NCBI GenBank assembly: GCA_963818505.1
Contig: CAWFSJ010000001.1
Span: forward strand, 496,001-560,000
Direction of reading: 5' to 3'
Length of the DNA: 64,000 nucleotides
DNA from: JADKAV01 sp963818505
GTDB lineage: Bacteria > Actinomycetota > Actinomycetes > S36-B12 > UBA10799
Both the position numbers and the translations under genes were made by a program. Position 1 is the first letter of the stretch, and every line of letters begins with the position of its first letter. Below are positions 1 to 8,976 of the stretch, piece after piece. Below the pieces are notes generated by a model that did no database searches, was not told where the DNA came from, and was given only the letters and a program-made list of their open reading frames with translations.

Positions 1-363
1 CAAGGCCGGCCAGCGACCGATGTGGACGACCACGAACAAGATCTGCAGCGTTTCGATTCGGTCTTGGTCATGGGTGACGGCAGTGCCACCCGCAGCGACA
101 AGGCACCTGGAAGCCTGCACCCCTTGGCCCACGACTTCGACGAACAGGTGATCACCGCTCTGCGCACCGGTGACCCATCCCTGCTCGCACACCTGGACCA
201 GGCAATCGGTGCTGAGGTCCAGGCAGCAGGCACGCAATCCTGGCGGGCTGTCGGGCGGGCAGTCGGCGAAGTCGATCAGGCGTACCTGGACTTCTGCGAC
301 GACCCGTACTCGGTGCTTTACCTCGTCGCTAGATGGCGCGCACAGTGGGCAAGCCCAGCATGA
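1..363 (+). CDS. C-terminal part of a class III extradiol dioxygenase B-subunit-like protein (5' end outside window)
   Basis: The reading frame is open to the left window edge, so only the last ~120 residues are visible. The stretch VMGDGSATRSDKAPG followed by a long helical tail (FDEQVITALRTGDPSLLAHL) resembles the C-terminal half of the LigB-like proteins that actinomycetes keep between miaB and miaA/dapF. The catalytic metal site would be in the missing N-terminal part, so enzymatic activity cannot be judged. A GTG at 22 is in frame but is probably internal. The gene converges on miaB and the two coding ends overlap by 35 nt. The family assignment is from memory of the motif and neighbourhood, hence moderate confidence. 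Confidence 0.55.
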   Translation, partial: QGRPATDVDDHEQDLQRFDSVLVMGDGSATRSDKAPGSLHPLAHDFDEQVITALRTGDPSLLAHLDQAIGAEVQAAGTQSWRAVGRAVGEVDQAYLDFCDDPYSVLYLVARWRAQWASPA

Positions 364-1753
364 CCCCTGGGGCCGGCTGAGCTGAACGGCCCGCGTGCGC
401 ATCGCCACCCGCGGTGCGTTCGACCTGGATCTCCAACGCATCAGCGACCAGGTGGTGCGGCGCTGCATAACTGATGGTCGTGCGCACCAGATCACCGGGG
501 CGCGCACGGTCCTCGGCATCGAGGAAATGGACCAACCGGCCGTCCTGAGCCCTGCCGGTCTTGCGGCGGGTGGCCGCGTCCTTGCGCCCCTCTCCCACGG
601 AGACCAGTAGTTCCACTTCGCTGCCCACGAGTGCCTTGTTCTCCTGCCACGCGATGTCGTCCACCAGTGCGACGAGGCGTTCGTAGCGTTCCTGGACGAC
701 CTCCCGAGGAACTTGGTCCGGGTATTCAGCAGCAGGCGTGCCTGGACGCGCGGAGTACTGGAAGGTGAATGCACTTGCGAACCGTGCGGCCTGCACCACC
801 TCGAGTGTCTGCGCGAAGTCGGATTCCGTCTCTGAGGGGAAACCCACGATGATGTCGGTTGTGATCGCCGCGTGCGGCATGGCGACGCGCACCCGGTCGA
901 GGATCCCCAGGAACCGATCGGATCTGTAACTGCGGCGCATCCGCCGCAGGACATCGTCGCTGCCGGACTGCAGTGGCATGTGCAGCGAGGCCATCACGTT
1001 GGGGGTGGTCGCCATCGCGTCGATCACATCGTCGGTGAAATCCCGGGGGTGCGGGCTGGTGAATCGCACTCTGCGCAAGCCCTCTACATCACCGCAGGAC
1101 CGCAGCAGGTCCGCGAAACCGTGCCGGCCCGCGTGCCGGTAGGCGTTCACGTTCTGACCCAGCAGGGTCACTTCCACGACCCCGTCATCCACCAAGGCCC
1201 GAACCTCGTCGAGGATCTCCGCAGGTGAGCGGTCCTCCTCCTGGCCCCTAAGCGATGGGACGATGCAGAAGGTGCAGGTGTTGTTGCAGCCGACGCTGAT
1301 CGCGACCCAGCCGCTGAAGGCGGATTCGCGCCGTGTGGGCAGGTTCGACGGGAACTCGTCGAGCTGCTCCAAGATCTCCACCTGCGCCTCGTTGCGCAGA
1401 CGCGCCCGATCGAGCAGTTGTGGCAGCGAACCCAGGTTGTGGGTCCCGAACACCACATCCACCCACGGGGCCTTCTCGACGATTACAGAGCGATCCTTCT
1501 GTGCCAGACAACCTCCCACGGCGATCTGCAGATCGGGGTTGGCCGTCTTCATCGGACGCAGGTGGCCGAGGTTCCCATACAGCCGGTTGTCGGCGTTCTC
1601 ACGTACGGCACAGGTGTTGAACACGATGAGGTCGGGTTGCTGTCCCGGGGCTACGCAACGGTACCCGGCCTCCTCCAGCAACCCTGAGAGGCGCTCAGAA
1701 TCGTGCACATTCATCTGGCAGCCGTACGTGCGGACTTCGTAAGTGCGGGACAT
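329..1753 (-). CDS. miaB: tRNA-2-methylthio-N6-dimethylallyladenosine synthase MiaB
   Basis: Radical-SAM methylthiotransferase that adds the 2-methylthio group to i6A37 in tRNAs reading UNN codons. The 474-residue protein has the MTTase N-terminal domain with three cluster cysteines (Cys12 in YGCQMN, Cys48 in NTCAVREN, Cys82 in GGCLAQKD). The radical-SAM CX3CX2C motif is at Cys156/160/163 (CNNTCTFC), and the C-terminal TRAM region is Arg/Asp rich. All residues needed for two 4Fe-4S clusters are present. It is the last gene of a minus-strand group after recX, with a 23-nt gap. RimO, the ribosomal-protein paralogue, is also in this window at 9600-10934; MiaB is distinguished by its MiaB-type N-terminus and its neighbourhood. 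Confidence 0.96.
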   Translation of the reverse strand: MSRTYEVRTYGCQMNVHDSERLSGLLEEAGYRCVAPGQQPDLIVFNTCAVRENADNRLYGNLGHLRPMKTANPDLQIAVGGCLAQKDRSVIVEKAPWVDVVFGTHNLGSLPQLLDRARLRNEAQVEILEQLDEFPSNLPTRRESAFSGWVAISVGCNNTCTFCIVPSLRGQEEDRSPAEILDEVRALVDDGVVEVTLLGQNVNAYRHAGRHGFADLLRSCGDVEGLRRVRFTSPHPRDFTDDVIDAMATTPNVMASLHMPLQSGSDDVLRRMRRSYRSDRFLGILDRVRVAMPHAAITTDIIVGFPSETESDFAQTLEVVQAARFASAFTFQYSARPGTPAAEYPDQVPREVVQERYERLVALVDDIAWQENKALVGSEVELLVSVGEGRKDAATRRKTGRAQDGRLVHFLDAEDRARPGDLVRTTISYAAPHHLVADALEIQVERTAGGDAHAGRSAQPAPGVMLGLPTVRAI

Positions 1754-1776
1754 GGTCCTCCCAGGGTACGACGATG

Positions 1777-2280
1777 TCAGGAACTCTCCTGACCCACGAT
1801 CTGCTCCTCGGCTCGCCGCAGTGCCGCACGGGCAGTCCCCCCGGAATGTCCGCGGCGCATCAGGAAGTTCATCAGGCGCTGTTGATCGCGTCGTGAAAGG
1901 GGCAGCTCACAGCGCGCGACCCGGGACCTGACCTGGTCGGTCGCGGCCTCGAGGGCTTCATCGGCATCGATGCCTGCCAGGGCCTCATCGATGATCGGGT
2001 CAGGCACCTTGTGGCGGCGTAACTCCTGACGAAGAGCCATCGGCCCGAGCCCCCGGGAACGCATCCGGGACTCGACCCACAGTCGCGCATAGGTCCGATC
2101 GTCAAGCAGACCTACCTCTGTGAAGCGCTGGACAAGATGATCGGCGACCTCTTCGGGCACGCCACGATCGCGCAGGGTGGCATGGATCTCAGCACTCGTG
2201 CGGGGTTTGAGGTCGATCTGCTGCAAGGCGATCAGCCGCGCGACCTCGTAGGGGTCGGACTCCGCAGTTGCGTTGCTCAC
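1777..2280 (-). CDS. recX: Regulatory protein RecX
   Basis: Small helical modulator that binds and limits RecA filaments. The 167-residue protein has the usual RecX three-helix repeats; VGLLDDRTYARLWVESR and RSRGLGPMALRQELRRHKV match the conserved core. Its ATG overlaps the recA stop codon by 4 nt (ATGA), so the two are translationally coupled and transcribed together from the SOS-controlled recA promoter. Length and position are standard for actinomycetes. Confidence 0.93.
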   Translation of the reverse strand: MSNATAESDPYEVARLIALQQIDLKPRTSAEIHATLRDRGVPEEVADHLVQRFTEVGLLDDRTYARLWVESRMRSRGLGPMALRQELRRHKVPDPIIDEALAGIDADEALEAATDQVRSRVARCELPLSRRDQQRLMNFLMRRGHSGGTARAALRRAEEQIVGQESS

Positions 2281-3356
2281 AGATTCAACGGTCCGGGCTC
2301 CGCCGCCGTCAGGTCAACGGTCTCTTCGGCCGGCACATCGAGCCTGGCACCGATGCCCAACTTCTCCTTCAACCGCTTCTCAAGTTCATCGGTCAGATCA
2401 GGGTTGTCGCGCAGGAAGGCCCTCGCGTTCTCCTTGCCCTGCCCCAGCTGATCGCCTTCGTAGGTGTACCACGCACCCGACTTGCGCACCAGACCCTCTT
2501 CGACTCCGAGGTCGATGAGCCCGCCCTCCCGGGAGATGCCGATTCCGTAGAGGATGTCGAACTCGGCCTGCTTGAACGGCGGCGCAACCTTGTTCTTCAC
2601 CACCTTGACCCGTGTGCGGTTGCCCACAGCCTCAGTGCCGTCCTTCAGCGTCTCGATCCGCCGGACGTCAAGACGGATGGACGAGTAGAACTTCAGCGCC
2701 CGGCCACCGGTTGTTGTCTCCGGGGAACCGAACATCACACCGATCTTCTCGCGCAACTGGTTGATGAAGATCGCCGTAGTGCCCGTCCCCTTCAGCGCAC
2801 CGGTCATCTTGCGCAGCGCCTGGCTCATCAGCCGGGCCTGCAGGCCGACGTGGCTGTCGCCCATCTCGCCTTCGATCTCAGCGCGTGGGACAAGGGCCGC
2901 CACGGAGTCGATCACGATGATGTCGATGGCGCTGGAACGCACGAGCATGTCCGCGATCTCCAGTGCCTGCTCGCCGGTGTCCGGCTGGCTTACCAGAAGG
3001 GCATCTATGTCCACACCGAGTTTGCCGGCGTATTCCGGATCAAGGGCGTGCTCGGCATCGATGAAGGCCGCGATTCCACCTGCCTTCTGGGCACTGGCGA
3101 TGGCATGCAAGGCAACGGTGGTCTTACCGCTGGACTCAGGTCCGTAGATCTCCACCACACGTCCACGCGGCAGGCCGCCGATCCCCAGCGCCAGATCCAA
3201 GGCGATCGACCCAGTCGGGATCACCTCGATAGGAGCCCTGCCTTCATCGCCGAGGCGCATCACCGATCCCTTGCCGAACTGCTTGTCGATCTGAGCCAGC
3301 GCCTGTTCGAGGGCCTTCTCCCGCTGCGGGGCGGAGTTCTTGGTGTCCTGAGCCAT
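2277..3356 (-). CDS. recA: Recombinase RecA
   Basis: DNA-dependent ATPase for homologous recombination and LexA self-cleavage. The sequence MRLGDE-(N)-GSIALDLALGIGGLPRGR, Walker A GPESSGKTT, Walker B region IIVIDSVAALVPR and the L2 loop with EKIGVMFGSPETTTGG are all intact. No intein is present. I chose the ATG at 3356 (MAQDTKN...), which gives 359 residues and has GGAAGG upstream; an upstream in-frame start at 3395 would add an unconserved Arg-rich tail. The acidic C-terminal region (DLTAAEPGPLNL) is short. recA is followed by recX with a 4-nt overlap and is preceded by a LexA box. Confidence 0.98.
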   Translation of the reverse strand: MAQDTKNSAPQREKALEQALAQIDKQFGKGSVMRLGDEGRAPIEVIPTGSIALDLALGIGGLPRGRVVEIYGPESSGKTTVALHAIASAQKAGGIAAFIDAEHALDPEYAGKLGVDIDALLVSQPDTGEQALEIADMLVRSSAIDIIVIDSVAALVPRAEIEGEMGDSHVGLQARLMSQALRKMTGALKGTGTTAIFINQLREKIGVMFGSPETTTGGRALKFYSSIRLDVRRIETLKDGTEAVGNRTRVKVVKNKVAPPFKQAEFDILYGIGISREGGLIDLGVEEGLVRKSGAWYTYEGDQLGQGKENARAFLRDNPDLTDELEKRLKEKLGIGARLDVPAEETVDLTAAEPGPLNL

Positions 3357-3429
3357 GGTGGTCCTTCCGGGTCGGCGCCGGTTACCCGACGTCATTTGGC
3401 AGTCACGGTGACGCTACCTGGGCGGTACG

Positions 3430-3443
3430 ACATTCACGAATGT
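3430..3443. repeat. Short inverted repeat in the recA upstream region
   Basis: ACATTC-AC-GAATGT is a perfect 6-bp inverted repeat with a 2-bp centre, 74 bp upstream of the recA start and 27 bp from the LexA box. It could be a second operator or chance; nothing else in the sequence supports either. Confidence 0.3.
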
Positions 3444-3470
3444 GACGCGCTCGCTTGTGGGCAACACTAC

Positions 3471-3484
3471 CGAACGCCTGTTCG
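3471..3484 (-). promoter_or_regulatory. LexA (SOS) box upstream of recA
   Basis: CGAACGCCTGTTCG is a perfect match to the Gram-positive/actinobacterial LexA operator CGAAC-N4-GTTCG. It lies about 115 bp upstream of the recA ATG, inside the 152-bp gap between DUF3046 and recA, so it most likely gives SOS control of recA-recX. Confidence 0.82.
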
Positions 3485-3508
3485 ATGTGGATAACCGACA
3501 CGCGGGAA

Positions 3509-3703
3509 TCAGCGGTAGGTTGCGGGAAGACCTAGATCGGCCACGACCGCGCGCCAAACCGTCTTGGCATCATCACCATCGGCCAGCGCCTGCTCCACTG
3601 TTCGACCGCCCAGACCCGCCAACACGTGATCACGGGCCCACGAGCCGTAGTACCCGGGACCGAGGACCTGTTCCATCCGTTCCCAGAAGTCGGTGAGTCT
3701 CAC
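3509..3703 (-). CDS. DUF3046 family protein
   Basis: Short actinobacterial protein of unknown function (64 residues from the GTG at 3703). The start VRLTDFWERMEQVLGPGYYGSWARD and the repeated Trp/Tyr positions match the DUF3046 proteins usually encoded next to recA. A longer open frame to 3838 adds a Cys/Arg-rich stretch with no conservation, so I take the GTG start, where the LTDFWERM motif begins. It lies upstream of recA on the same strand, but the recA SOS box sits between them. Nothing in the sequence indicates a biochemical role. Confidence 0.78.
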   Translation of the reverse strand: MRLTDFWERMEQVLGPGYYGSWARDHVLAGLGGRTVEQALADGDDAKTVWRAVVADLGLPATYR

Positions 3704-3765
3704 CGGGTCAGTGTGCCACTGGCGCTGACACCAACCTGCTGGCGCTGTCCGACCTGAACGGCACA

Positions 3766-6700
3766 ATGGGCAGCGTGACCAAGGCCCCTCCCGAAGCACT
3801 CCCAGGCTTCGGGCACGCCACGAGCAGCTGGTTCGCAAGGGCCTTCAAAGCGCCGACCGAGGTCCAGGTTCAGGCCTGGGAGGCGATCGCCAGCGGCGAC
3901 GACACCCTCGTGGTCTCCCCCACCGGCTCAGGCAAGACACTGGCCGCTTTCCTCTGGGCACTCGACGACCTGTTCGCCAGTGACGACAAAGGCTGCCGGG
4001 TGCTGTACGTATCTCCCTTGCGCGCCCTGGCCACAGACGTGCAGCGGAACCTGCGAGCGCCCTTGGCGGGGATCGAGCAGGTCGCCCGATCAGTAGGAGA
4101 CGATCCCCGGCCCGTGCGCACCGGGATCCGCACCTCGGACACCCCTGCGGCAGACCGGGCGCGTATGGCTCGCACCCCACCCGACATCCTGATAACGACC
4201 CCGGAGTCCTTGTTCTTGCTTCTGACTTCCAAGGCCGGTGAGTTCCTGCGCGAGGTGCGCACGGTCATCGTCGATGAGATCCACTCCGTGGCAGGGTCGA
4301 AACGTGGATCGCATCTGAGCCTGTCTTTGCAGCGCTTGGACCTGCTGACCGGCACCCCCGCCCAGCGCATCGGTTTGTCCGCGACGGTCACCCCAGTCGA
4401 GACGGTGGCGCAGTACTTGCACGCCGACGTGCCGGTTCGAATCGTCAAGCCGGATCTGCGCAAGGACATCGACTTGCGCCTCAAGGTCCCGCTGGCCGAC
4501 ATGACGGTGTTCGACGAGCCAGTTGAAGGACAGCCCAAACGGGCCTCGATCTGGCCTGCGGTGGAGACCTCCATCCTGTCGCAGATCGAGTCACACACAT
4601 CGACGATCGTCTTCACCAACTCCCGACGGGTGTGCGAGAGGTTGTCGAGTCGGCTCAACGAACTGGCAGCAGACGAAGACGCAGACGACTCGATCCCCGC
4701 CCAGATGATGGCCCAAGCCGGTGTAGCCGGGGGCACCTCGAGCGTCATCGCGCGAGCCCATCACGGCTCGGTCAGCAAGTCCGAGCGAGCGATCATCGAG
4801 GATGACCTCAAGTCAGGTCGGTTGCCCGCGGTAGTGGCGACGAGCAGTCTCGAACTGGGCATCGACATGGGCAGCATCGACCTGATGGTTCAGGTCGGTT
4901 GCCCGCCCTCTGTCGCCTCTGGACTTCAACGCCTCGGTCGCGCGGGCCACCGCCTGGACGCAGTGAGCCGGGGTGTGTTCTATCCCACCCACCGGGGCGA
5001 CCTGCTGGCCACCGCGGTCGCAGTCGAGCGTATGGGCCGCGGCAGCATCGAGCCCACCCGTGTCCCCCGCCACCCTTTGGACGTCTTGAGCCAGCACATC
5101 GTCGCGATGGTCGCCATGCGGGACTGGGGTGTCGATGACTTGTACGACACGATCACCCTGGCCTCCGGGTATACGGACTTGCCGCGTGGCGCCTACGACG
5201 CGGTGCTCGACATGCTCAGCGGCAAATACCCCTCGGATGACTTCGCGCAACTGCGTCCCCGGCTCAATTGGGACCGCGCCACAGACACCCTCACAGCTCG
5301 GCGTGGCGCACAGCGTACGGCTGTCATCTCCGGTGGCACCATCCCCGACCGAGGGCTCTTCCCCGTCTTCATCGTCGGCACCAAGGACAGCCGCGTCGGC
5401 GAACTCGACGAGGAGATGGTCTACGAGTCGCGCGTGGGTGATGTCATCTCGCTGGGCGCCTCGTCATGGCGCATCGAGGAGATCACCTACGACCGGGTCC
5501 TGGTGACCCCCGCCCCCGGAAGGCCGGGCAAACTGCCGTTCTGGCACGCCGATGCGCAGGGGCGCTCCTACGAGATGGGCAAGGCCATCGGGTCGTTCCT
5601 TCGGGAGGTGGAGACACGCAGCCTGGACTCCCGATTGGACGGCGGGCCCGTGGATGGCTTCGCGCTGGACAACCTGCGGGCCTACTTGGCCGAACAACGG
5701 CAGGCCACCGGGGTTCTTCCCACCGATCGCCGGATTCTCGTGGAGCGCTTCCGCGATGAGATCGGCGACTGGCGGGTCGTGGTACACGCCCCCTGGGGGG
5801 CTAGGGTCAACTCACCGTGGGCGCTGCTGGCCGGGTCCGCGATCCGCGCACGACTCGGCATCGACGCCGACGTGATGGCAACCGACGACGGCATGGTCCT
5901 GCGCCTACTCAACACCGAGCAGGACGACCAGTGGTGGGACGGTCTTGTTGAGGCCCTCGTTCCGGACGCCGACGAGTTGACCCGCACGCTGAGCGAACAC
6001 ATCACTACCAGCGCCCTATTCGCCGCCAAGTTCCGGGAGTGTGCAAGCCGGGCGCTGCTTCTGACCCGCAACGCACCAGGCAAGCGCACACCCTTGTGGC
6101 AGCAGCGTCAACGCTCGGCACAACTGTTGTCCGTCGCAGGACGCTATCCAAGTTTTCCCATGGTTCTGGAAGCGGTCAGGGAGTGTCTGGACGACACCTA
6201 CGACGTGCCTGCTCTCAGAGAGGTCCTCAAAGGACTGGCGTCTGGTCACATCGAGGTCGACGTCGTGGAGACAGAGCGGCCGAGCCCCATGGCCCAGACC
6301 CAGATGTTCTCCTACGTCTCGGTCTTCATGTACGAGGCCGACAATCCGCTGGGACAGCAAGCCGCGGCACTGGAACTCGACCACGGGCTGCTTTCCGAAC
6401 TTCTGTCCGATGCCGACCTTCGTTCGATCATCCCGCAACAGGCCATCGACGAGGTCGAGGCCGATCTGCAGTGGCGCCACCCGGGGCGCATTCGCAGCGC
6501 TGACGACTTGGCCGACCTTCTGCGTCACGTGGGCTTCCACACCGACGAGGAACTGGCGGTAAACGATGTGGCGCCGGAGTTCATCGAGGACCTCATCCGA
6601 GCACGCCGCGCATTCCGCGTGAGGGTGTCGGGTCGAGAAGTGGTCGCCGCTGTGGAGGACATGTCCCGGTTGCGAGACGCCTTGGGTGTGGTGCTTCCCC

Positions 6701-8124
6701 CGGAGGTTCCCTTTGCCTTCATCGAGCCGGTCGCCGACCCGGTGGCGGACTTGTTGAGCAGGTACACCCGCACCCACGGGCCCTTCTCGACCCAGGACCT
6801 CGCAGGCCATCTTGGCCTCGGAAATCGCGTGGCCGAAGCGCTGTTGCAGGAGCGCAAGAAGTCCGGACTGCTGCGGTGGGGACGGTTCACGGCCGCCAGC
6901 GACAACGGCCAGTGGATCGACCCAGAGGTGCTGCAACGCATCCGACGACGCGCCGCAGCGATTCTGCGCGGTGCTGCCGAACCTGTGGCGTCGAACAGAT
7001 TGTGCGGTTTCCTGCCGCGCTGGCAGAAGGTGACCGCCCCGCGCGCCGGCGATTCGGCTCTGGCATCGGCCATAGGCCAACTGGCCGGGTACGTGGCGGC
7101 CGCGACTGTCTGGGAACGGGATCTGCTGCCGGCCAGGGTGAGCCACTTCGAACCCCACCTGATCGACCGCCTGACCGCCTCCGGCGAACTGACCTGGTGC
7201 GGGGCGGGACGGCTGGGTGCTGGCGACGCGCTCATCTCGATGGTCCCGGCGGGGATGGAGGACCTGCTCCCGACCCCTGACCTGGACGACCTGACCGCCG
7301 CAGAGCAAGAGGTGTGGGCGGTCTTGGCCGGTGGGGGTGGCTGGTTCTTCCGTGATCTGGTCGTGAGACTCCCACACGTCGAGCACAACGAGATGGAACA
7401 GGCGCTGTGGGGCCTGGTGTGGCGATCCATGGTCACCAACGACTCTCTGGAGCCCTTGCGGCGTTTCCGCCCACGTCCGGCACCCAGCACCAGGCGTCGC
7501 GGGCCGCAGCTGCCCATGCCGGGGCGTTGGTCAGCTGTGCACCGGCCCAAGCGAGCCGATCTTGGACTGGTCTGGGCACAGACCCTCTTGGACCGTTACG
7601 GGCTGGTGGACCGCACGGTGGTGGGTAACGAGCGCGTACCAGGGGGCTTCCACGCCCTCTTCGGGATCCTGCGACGGATGGACGAGGCTGGCTCGTGCCA
7701 GCAGGTGTACGCGGTCGACGGCCTCGGGGGTGCGCAATTCGGCACCAACCTGGCGTTGGAGCAACTCAGACAGGAGCACAACGTCAATTCGCAGGGCGTG
7801 CTGCTTGCCGCAACAGATCCGGCGAACCCACTCGGTGTCACTGTCGCCTGGCCGCAAACCACTGGCCCGCGACCTCTTCGAAAAGCCGGAGCCCTCGTAT
7901 GGCTTGGCCCCGAAGGCCCGGATTTCTACCTCGACGCGTCCGGCCGGTCGCTTCTCATATGGCAAGAACCTGGCCCAACCGCTGCCGCCTTCGTGGACGC
8001 TTTGCGTCGGCGTCGGCCACGCGTTGGCATTCGTCGAATCAATGGTGTTGATGCCTTCACAGCCGAGCAGACGCAGACGCTGGTTGACGCGGGTCTGAAA
8101 CTGACACCGTCAGGATTGAGGTGA
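3766..8124 (+). CDS. lhr: Lhr-family ATP-dependent DNA helicase (full length)
   Basis: Superfamily 2 3'-5' helicase of the large Lhr type, 1452 residues. Visible motifs are Walker A TGSGKT at ~53-58, DEIH at ~169-172, motif III SAT, helicase C motif IV IVFTNSRRVCERL, motif V VATSSLELGIDMG and motif VI QRLGRAGHR at ~388-396. The first ~870 residues are the helicase core with the winged-helix and beta-sheet domain of Lhr-core. The remaining ~550 residues are the C-terminal extension seen in long bacterial Lhr proteins, where the known mycobacterial family members act in mitomycin-induced repair. It is the only plus-strand gene in the first 21 kb and diverges from DUF3046/recA. An alternative GTG start lies three codons downstream at 3775. 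Confidence 0.94.
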   Translation: MGSVTKAPPEALPGFGHATSSWFARAFKAPTEVQVQAWEAIASGDDTLVVSPTGSGKTLAAFLWALDDLFASDDKGCRVLYVSPLRALATDVQRNLRAPLAGIEQVARSVGDDPRPVRTGIRTSDTPAADRARMARTPPDILITTPESLFLLLTSKAGEFLREVRTVIVDEIHSVAGSKRGSHLSLSLQRLDLLTGTPAQRIGLSATVTPVETVAQYLHADVPVRIVKPDLRKDIDLRLKVPLADMTVFDEPVEGQPKRASIWPAVETSILSQIESHTSTIVFTNSRRVCERLSSRLNELAADEDADDSIPAQMMAQAGVAGGTSSVIARAHHGSVSKSERAIIEDDLKSGRLPAVVATSSLELGIDMGSIDLMVQVGCPPSVASGLQRLGRAGHRLDAVSRGVFYPTHRGDLLATAVAVERMGRGSIEPTRVPRHPLDVLSQHIVAMVAMRDWGVDDLYDTITLASGYTDLPRGAYDAVLDMLSGKYPSDDFAQLRPRLNWDRATDTLTARRGAQRTAVISGGTIPDRGLFPVFIVGTKDSRVGELDEEMVYESRVGDVISLGASSWRIEEITYDRVLVTPAPGRPGKLPFWHADAQGRSYEMGKAIGSFLREVETRSLDSRLDGGPVDGFALDNLRAYLAEQRQATGVLPTDRRILVERFRDEIGDWRVVVHAPWGARVNSPWALLAGSAIRARLGIDADVMATDDGMVLRLLNTEQDDQWWDGLVEALVPDADELTRTLSEHITTSALFAAKFRECASRALLLTRNAPGKRTPLWQQRQRSAQLLSVAGRYPSFPMVLEAVRECLDDTYDVPALREVLKGLASGHIEVDVVETERPSPMAQTQMFSYVSVFMYEADNPLGQQAAALELDHGLLSELLSDADLRSIIPQQAIDEVEADLQWRHPGRIRSADDLADLLRHVGFHTDEELAVNDVAPEFIEDLIRARRAFRVRVSGREVVAAVEDMSRLRDALGVVLPPEVPFAFIEPVADPVADLLSRYTRTHGPFSTQDLAGHLGLGNRVAEALLQERKKSGLLRWGRFTAASDNGQWIDPEVLQRIRRRAAAILRGAAEPVASNRLCGFLPRWQKVTAPRAGDSALASAIGQLAGYVAAATVWERDLLPARVSHFEPHLIDRLTASGELTWCGAGRLGAGDALISMVPAGMEDLLPTPDLDDLTAAEQEVWAVLAGGGGWFFRDLVVRLPHVEHNEMEQALWGLVWRSMVTNDSLEPLRRFRPRPAPSTRRRGPQLPMPGRWSAVHRPKRADLGLVWAQTLLDRYGLVDRTVVGNERVPGGFHALFGILRRMDEAGSCQQVYAVDGLGGAQFGTNLALEQLRQEHNVNSQGVLLAATDPANPLGVTVAWPQTTGPRPLRKAGALVWLGPEGPDFYLDASGRSLLIWQEPGPTAAAFVDALRRRRPRVGIRRINGVDAFTAEQTQTLVDAGLKLTPSGLR

Positions 8125-8147
8125 GGTCCCAGAGCCGAGAGTGAGGC

Positions 8148-8387
8148 TCAGTTACCGGCCCGGGCGACGTTGTCACTCACGGAACGCATGACTTCGGAAA
8201 GGGGGACTTCGAGAGCGCCACAGATGGCCGACAACAACTCGCTGGAGGCTTCCTTCTGGCCGCGTTCCACCTCGGAGAGATAGCCGAGGGACACACGTGC
8301 GGACGTCGACACATCGCGCAAAGTTCGTCCTTGATCCATGCGGCGGCGACGCAGTTCGTCACCGACTACTTGCCTGAGTACGACCAT
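8148..8387 (-). CDS. clgR: XRE-type transcriptional regulator, ClgR-like
   Basis: A 79-residue protein that is almost entirely one helix-turn-helix: LRRRRMDQGRTLRDVS-(N)-ARVSLGYLSEVERGQKEASSELLSAIC is a textbook Cro/C1 fold with the YLSEVERGQKEAS signature of ClgR. ClgR activates Clp protease and stress genes in actinomycetes. I chose the ATG at 8387 because GGAAGGAGGAG precedes it by 3-9 nt. A longer frame to 8444 is open but has no such site. It lies directly after cinA in the order cinA-clgR found in mycobacteria and streptomycetes. Lhr converges on it with a 23-nt gap. Confidence 0.82.
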   Translation of the reverse strand: MVVLRQVVGDELRRRRMDQGRTLRDVSTSARVSLGYLSEVERGQKEASSELLSAICGALEVPLSEVMRSVSDNVARAGN

Positions 8388-8511
8388 CACTCCTCCTTCC
8401 GTTGGATCGACTGTACGCGAAGGATGCGACACGAGCATCAACACGATCAGGTGTTAACCACACATTTACTCCAACGAAACGGCCACTCCGGGCTATTCCC
8501 AGCGGCCAGGG

Positions 8512-8976
8512 TTACATGCCTAAGATCTCCGACAGCATCCCGAGGGCCAGCTCACAGGTCTGTTGCCGGACCGCATGCCTGTCGCCGTCAAGGGCCAACT
8601 GGCGCACAACGTCCTGCGGCCCGTCGATTGCGACAAAGACAGTGCCAATCGGCTTCTCCTCCTGCTCAGCAGGCCCGGCAACCCCTGTTGTGCTGATCGA
8701 CCATGTTGCGCCGAAGATCTCGCGCGCCCCTTGGGCCAATTCCCGGGCAGCCTGTGCTGAAACCGCACCGTGGACGGCCAACGTCGCGGCATCCACGCCC
8801 ACGACGTCGTGCTTGGCGTCCATCGTGTAGGCAACAATCCCACCGCGAACCACTTTGGACGCACCTGGCACCTCGGTGAGTTCGGCGCACAGCAGCCCGC
8901 CGGTCAGCGACTCGACGGTGCACACCGACTGGCCCCTGCGGGTCAGTTCAGCGATGAGTTCACGAGCCGCCAGCAC
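8512..8976 (-). CDS. cinA: CinA C-terminal domain protein (nicotinamide-nucleotide amidohydrolase PncC)
   Basis: Single-domain CinA-C protein of 154 residues; the usual activity is deamidation of NMN to nicotinate mononucleotide in pyridine nucleotide recycling. The family signature is clear: VCTVESLTGGLLCAELTEVPGASKVVRGGIVAY at the N-terminus, YTMDAKHDVVGV, and TTGVAGPAEQEEKPIGTV. The MoaB/MocF-like N-terminal half of long CinA proteins is absent, as is usual for this short form. It overlaps pgsA by 17 nt and is probably co-transcribed with it. Confidence 0.9.
   Translation of the reverse strand: MLAARELIAELTRRGQSVCTVESLTGGLLCAELTEVPGASKVVRGGIVAYTMDAKHDVVGVDAATLAVHGAVSAQAARELAQGAREIFGATWSISTTGVAGPAEQEEKPIGTVFVAIDGPQDVVRQLALDGDRHAVRQQTCELALGMLSEILGM

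Noticed and set aside
6016..7386. 456-codon open frame antisense to lhr
   Set aside because: Shadow of the Lhr coding frame; no recognisable motif and no ribosome site.
8388..8511. ClgR autoregulation box before clgR
   Set aside because: GCGTAC is present, but the half sites are not spaced as in the known CGC-N5-GCG type sites; only a weak AACAC-N6-GTGTT repeat was seen.
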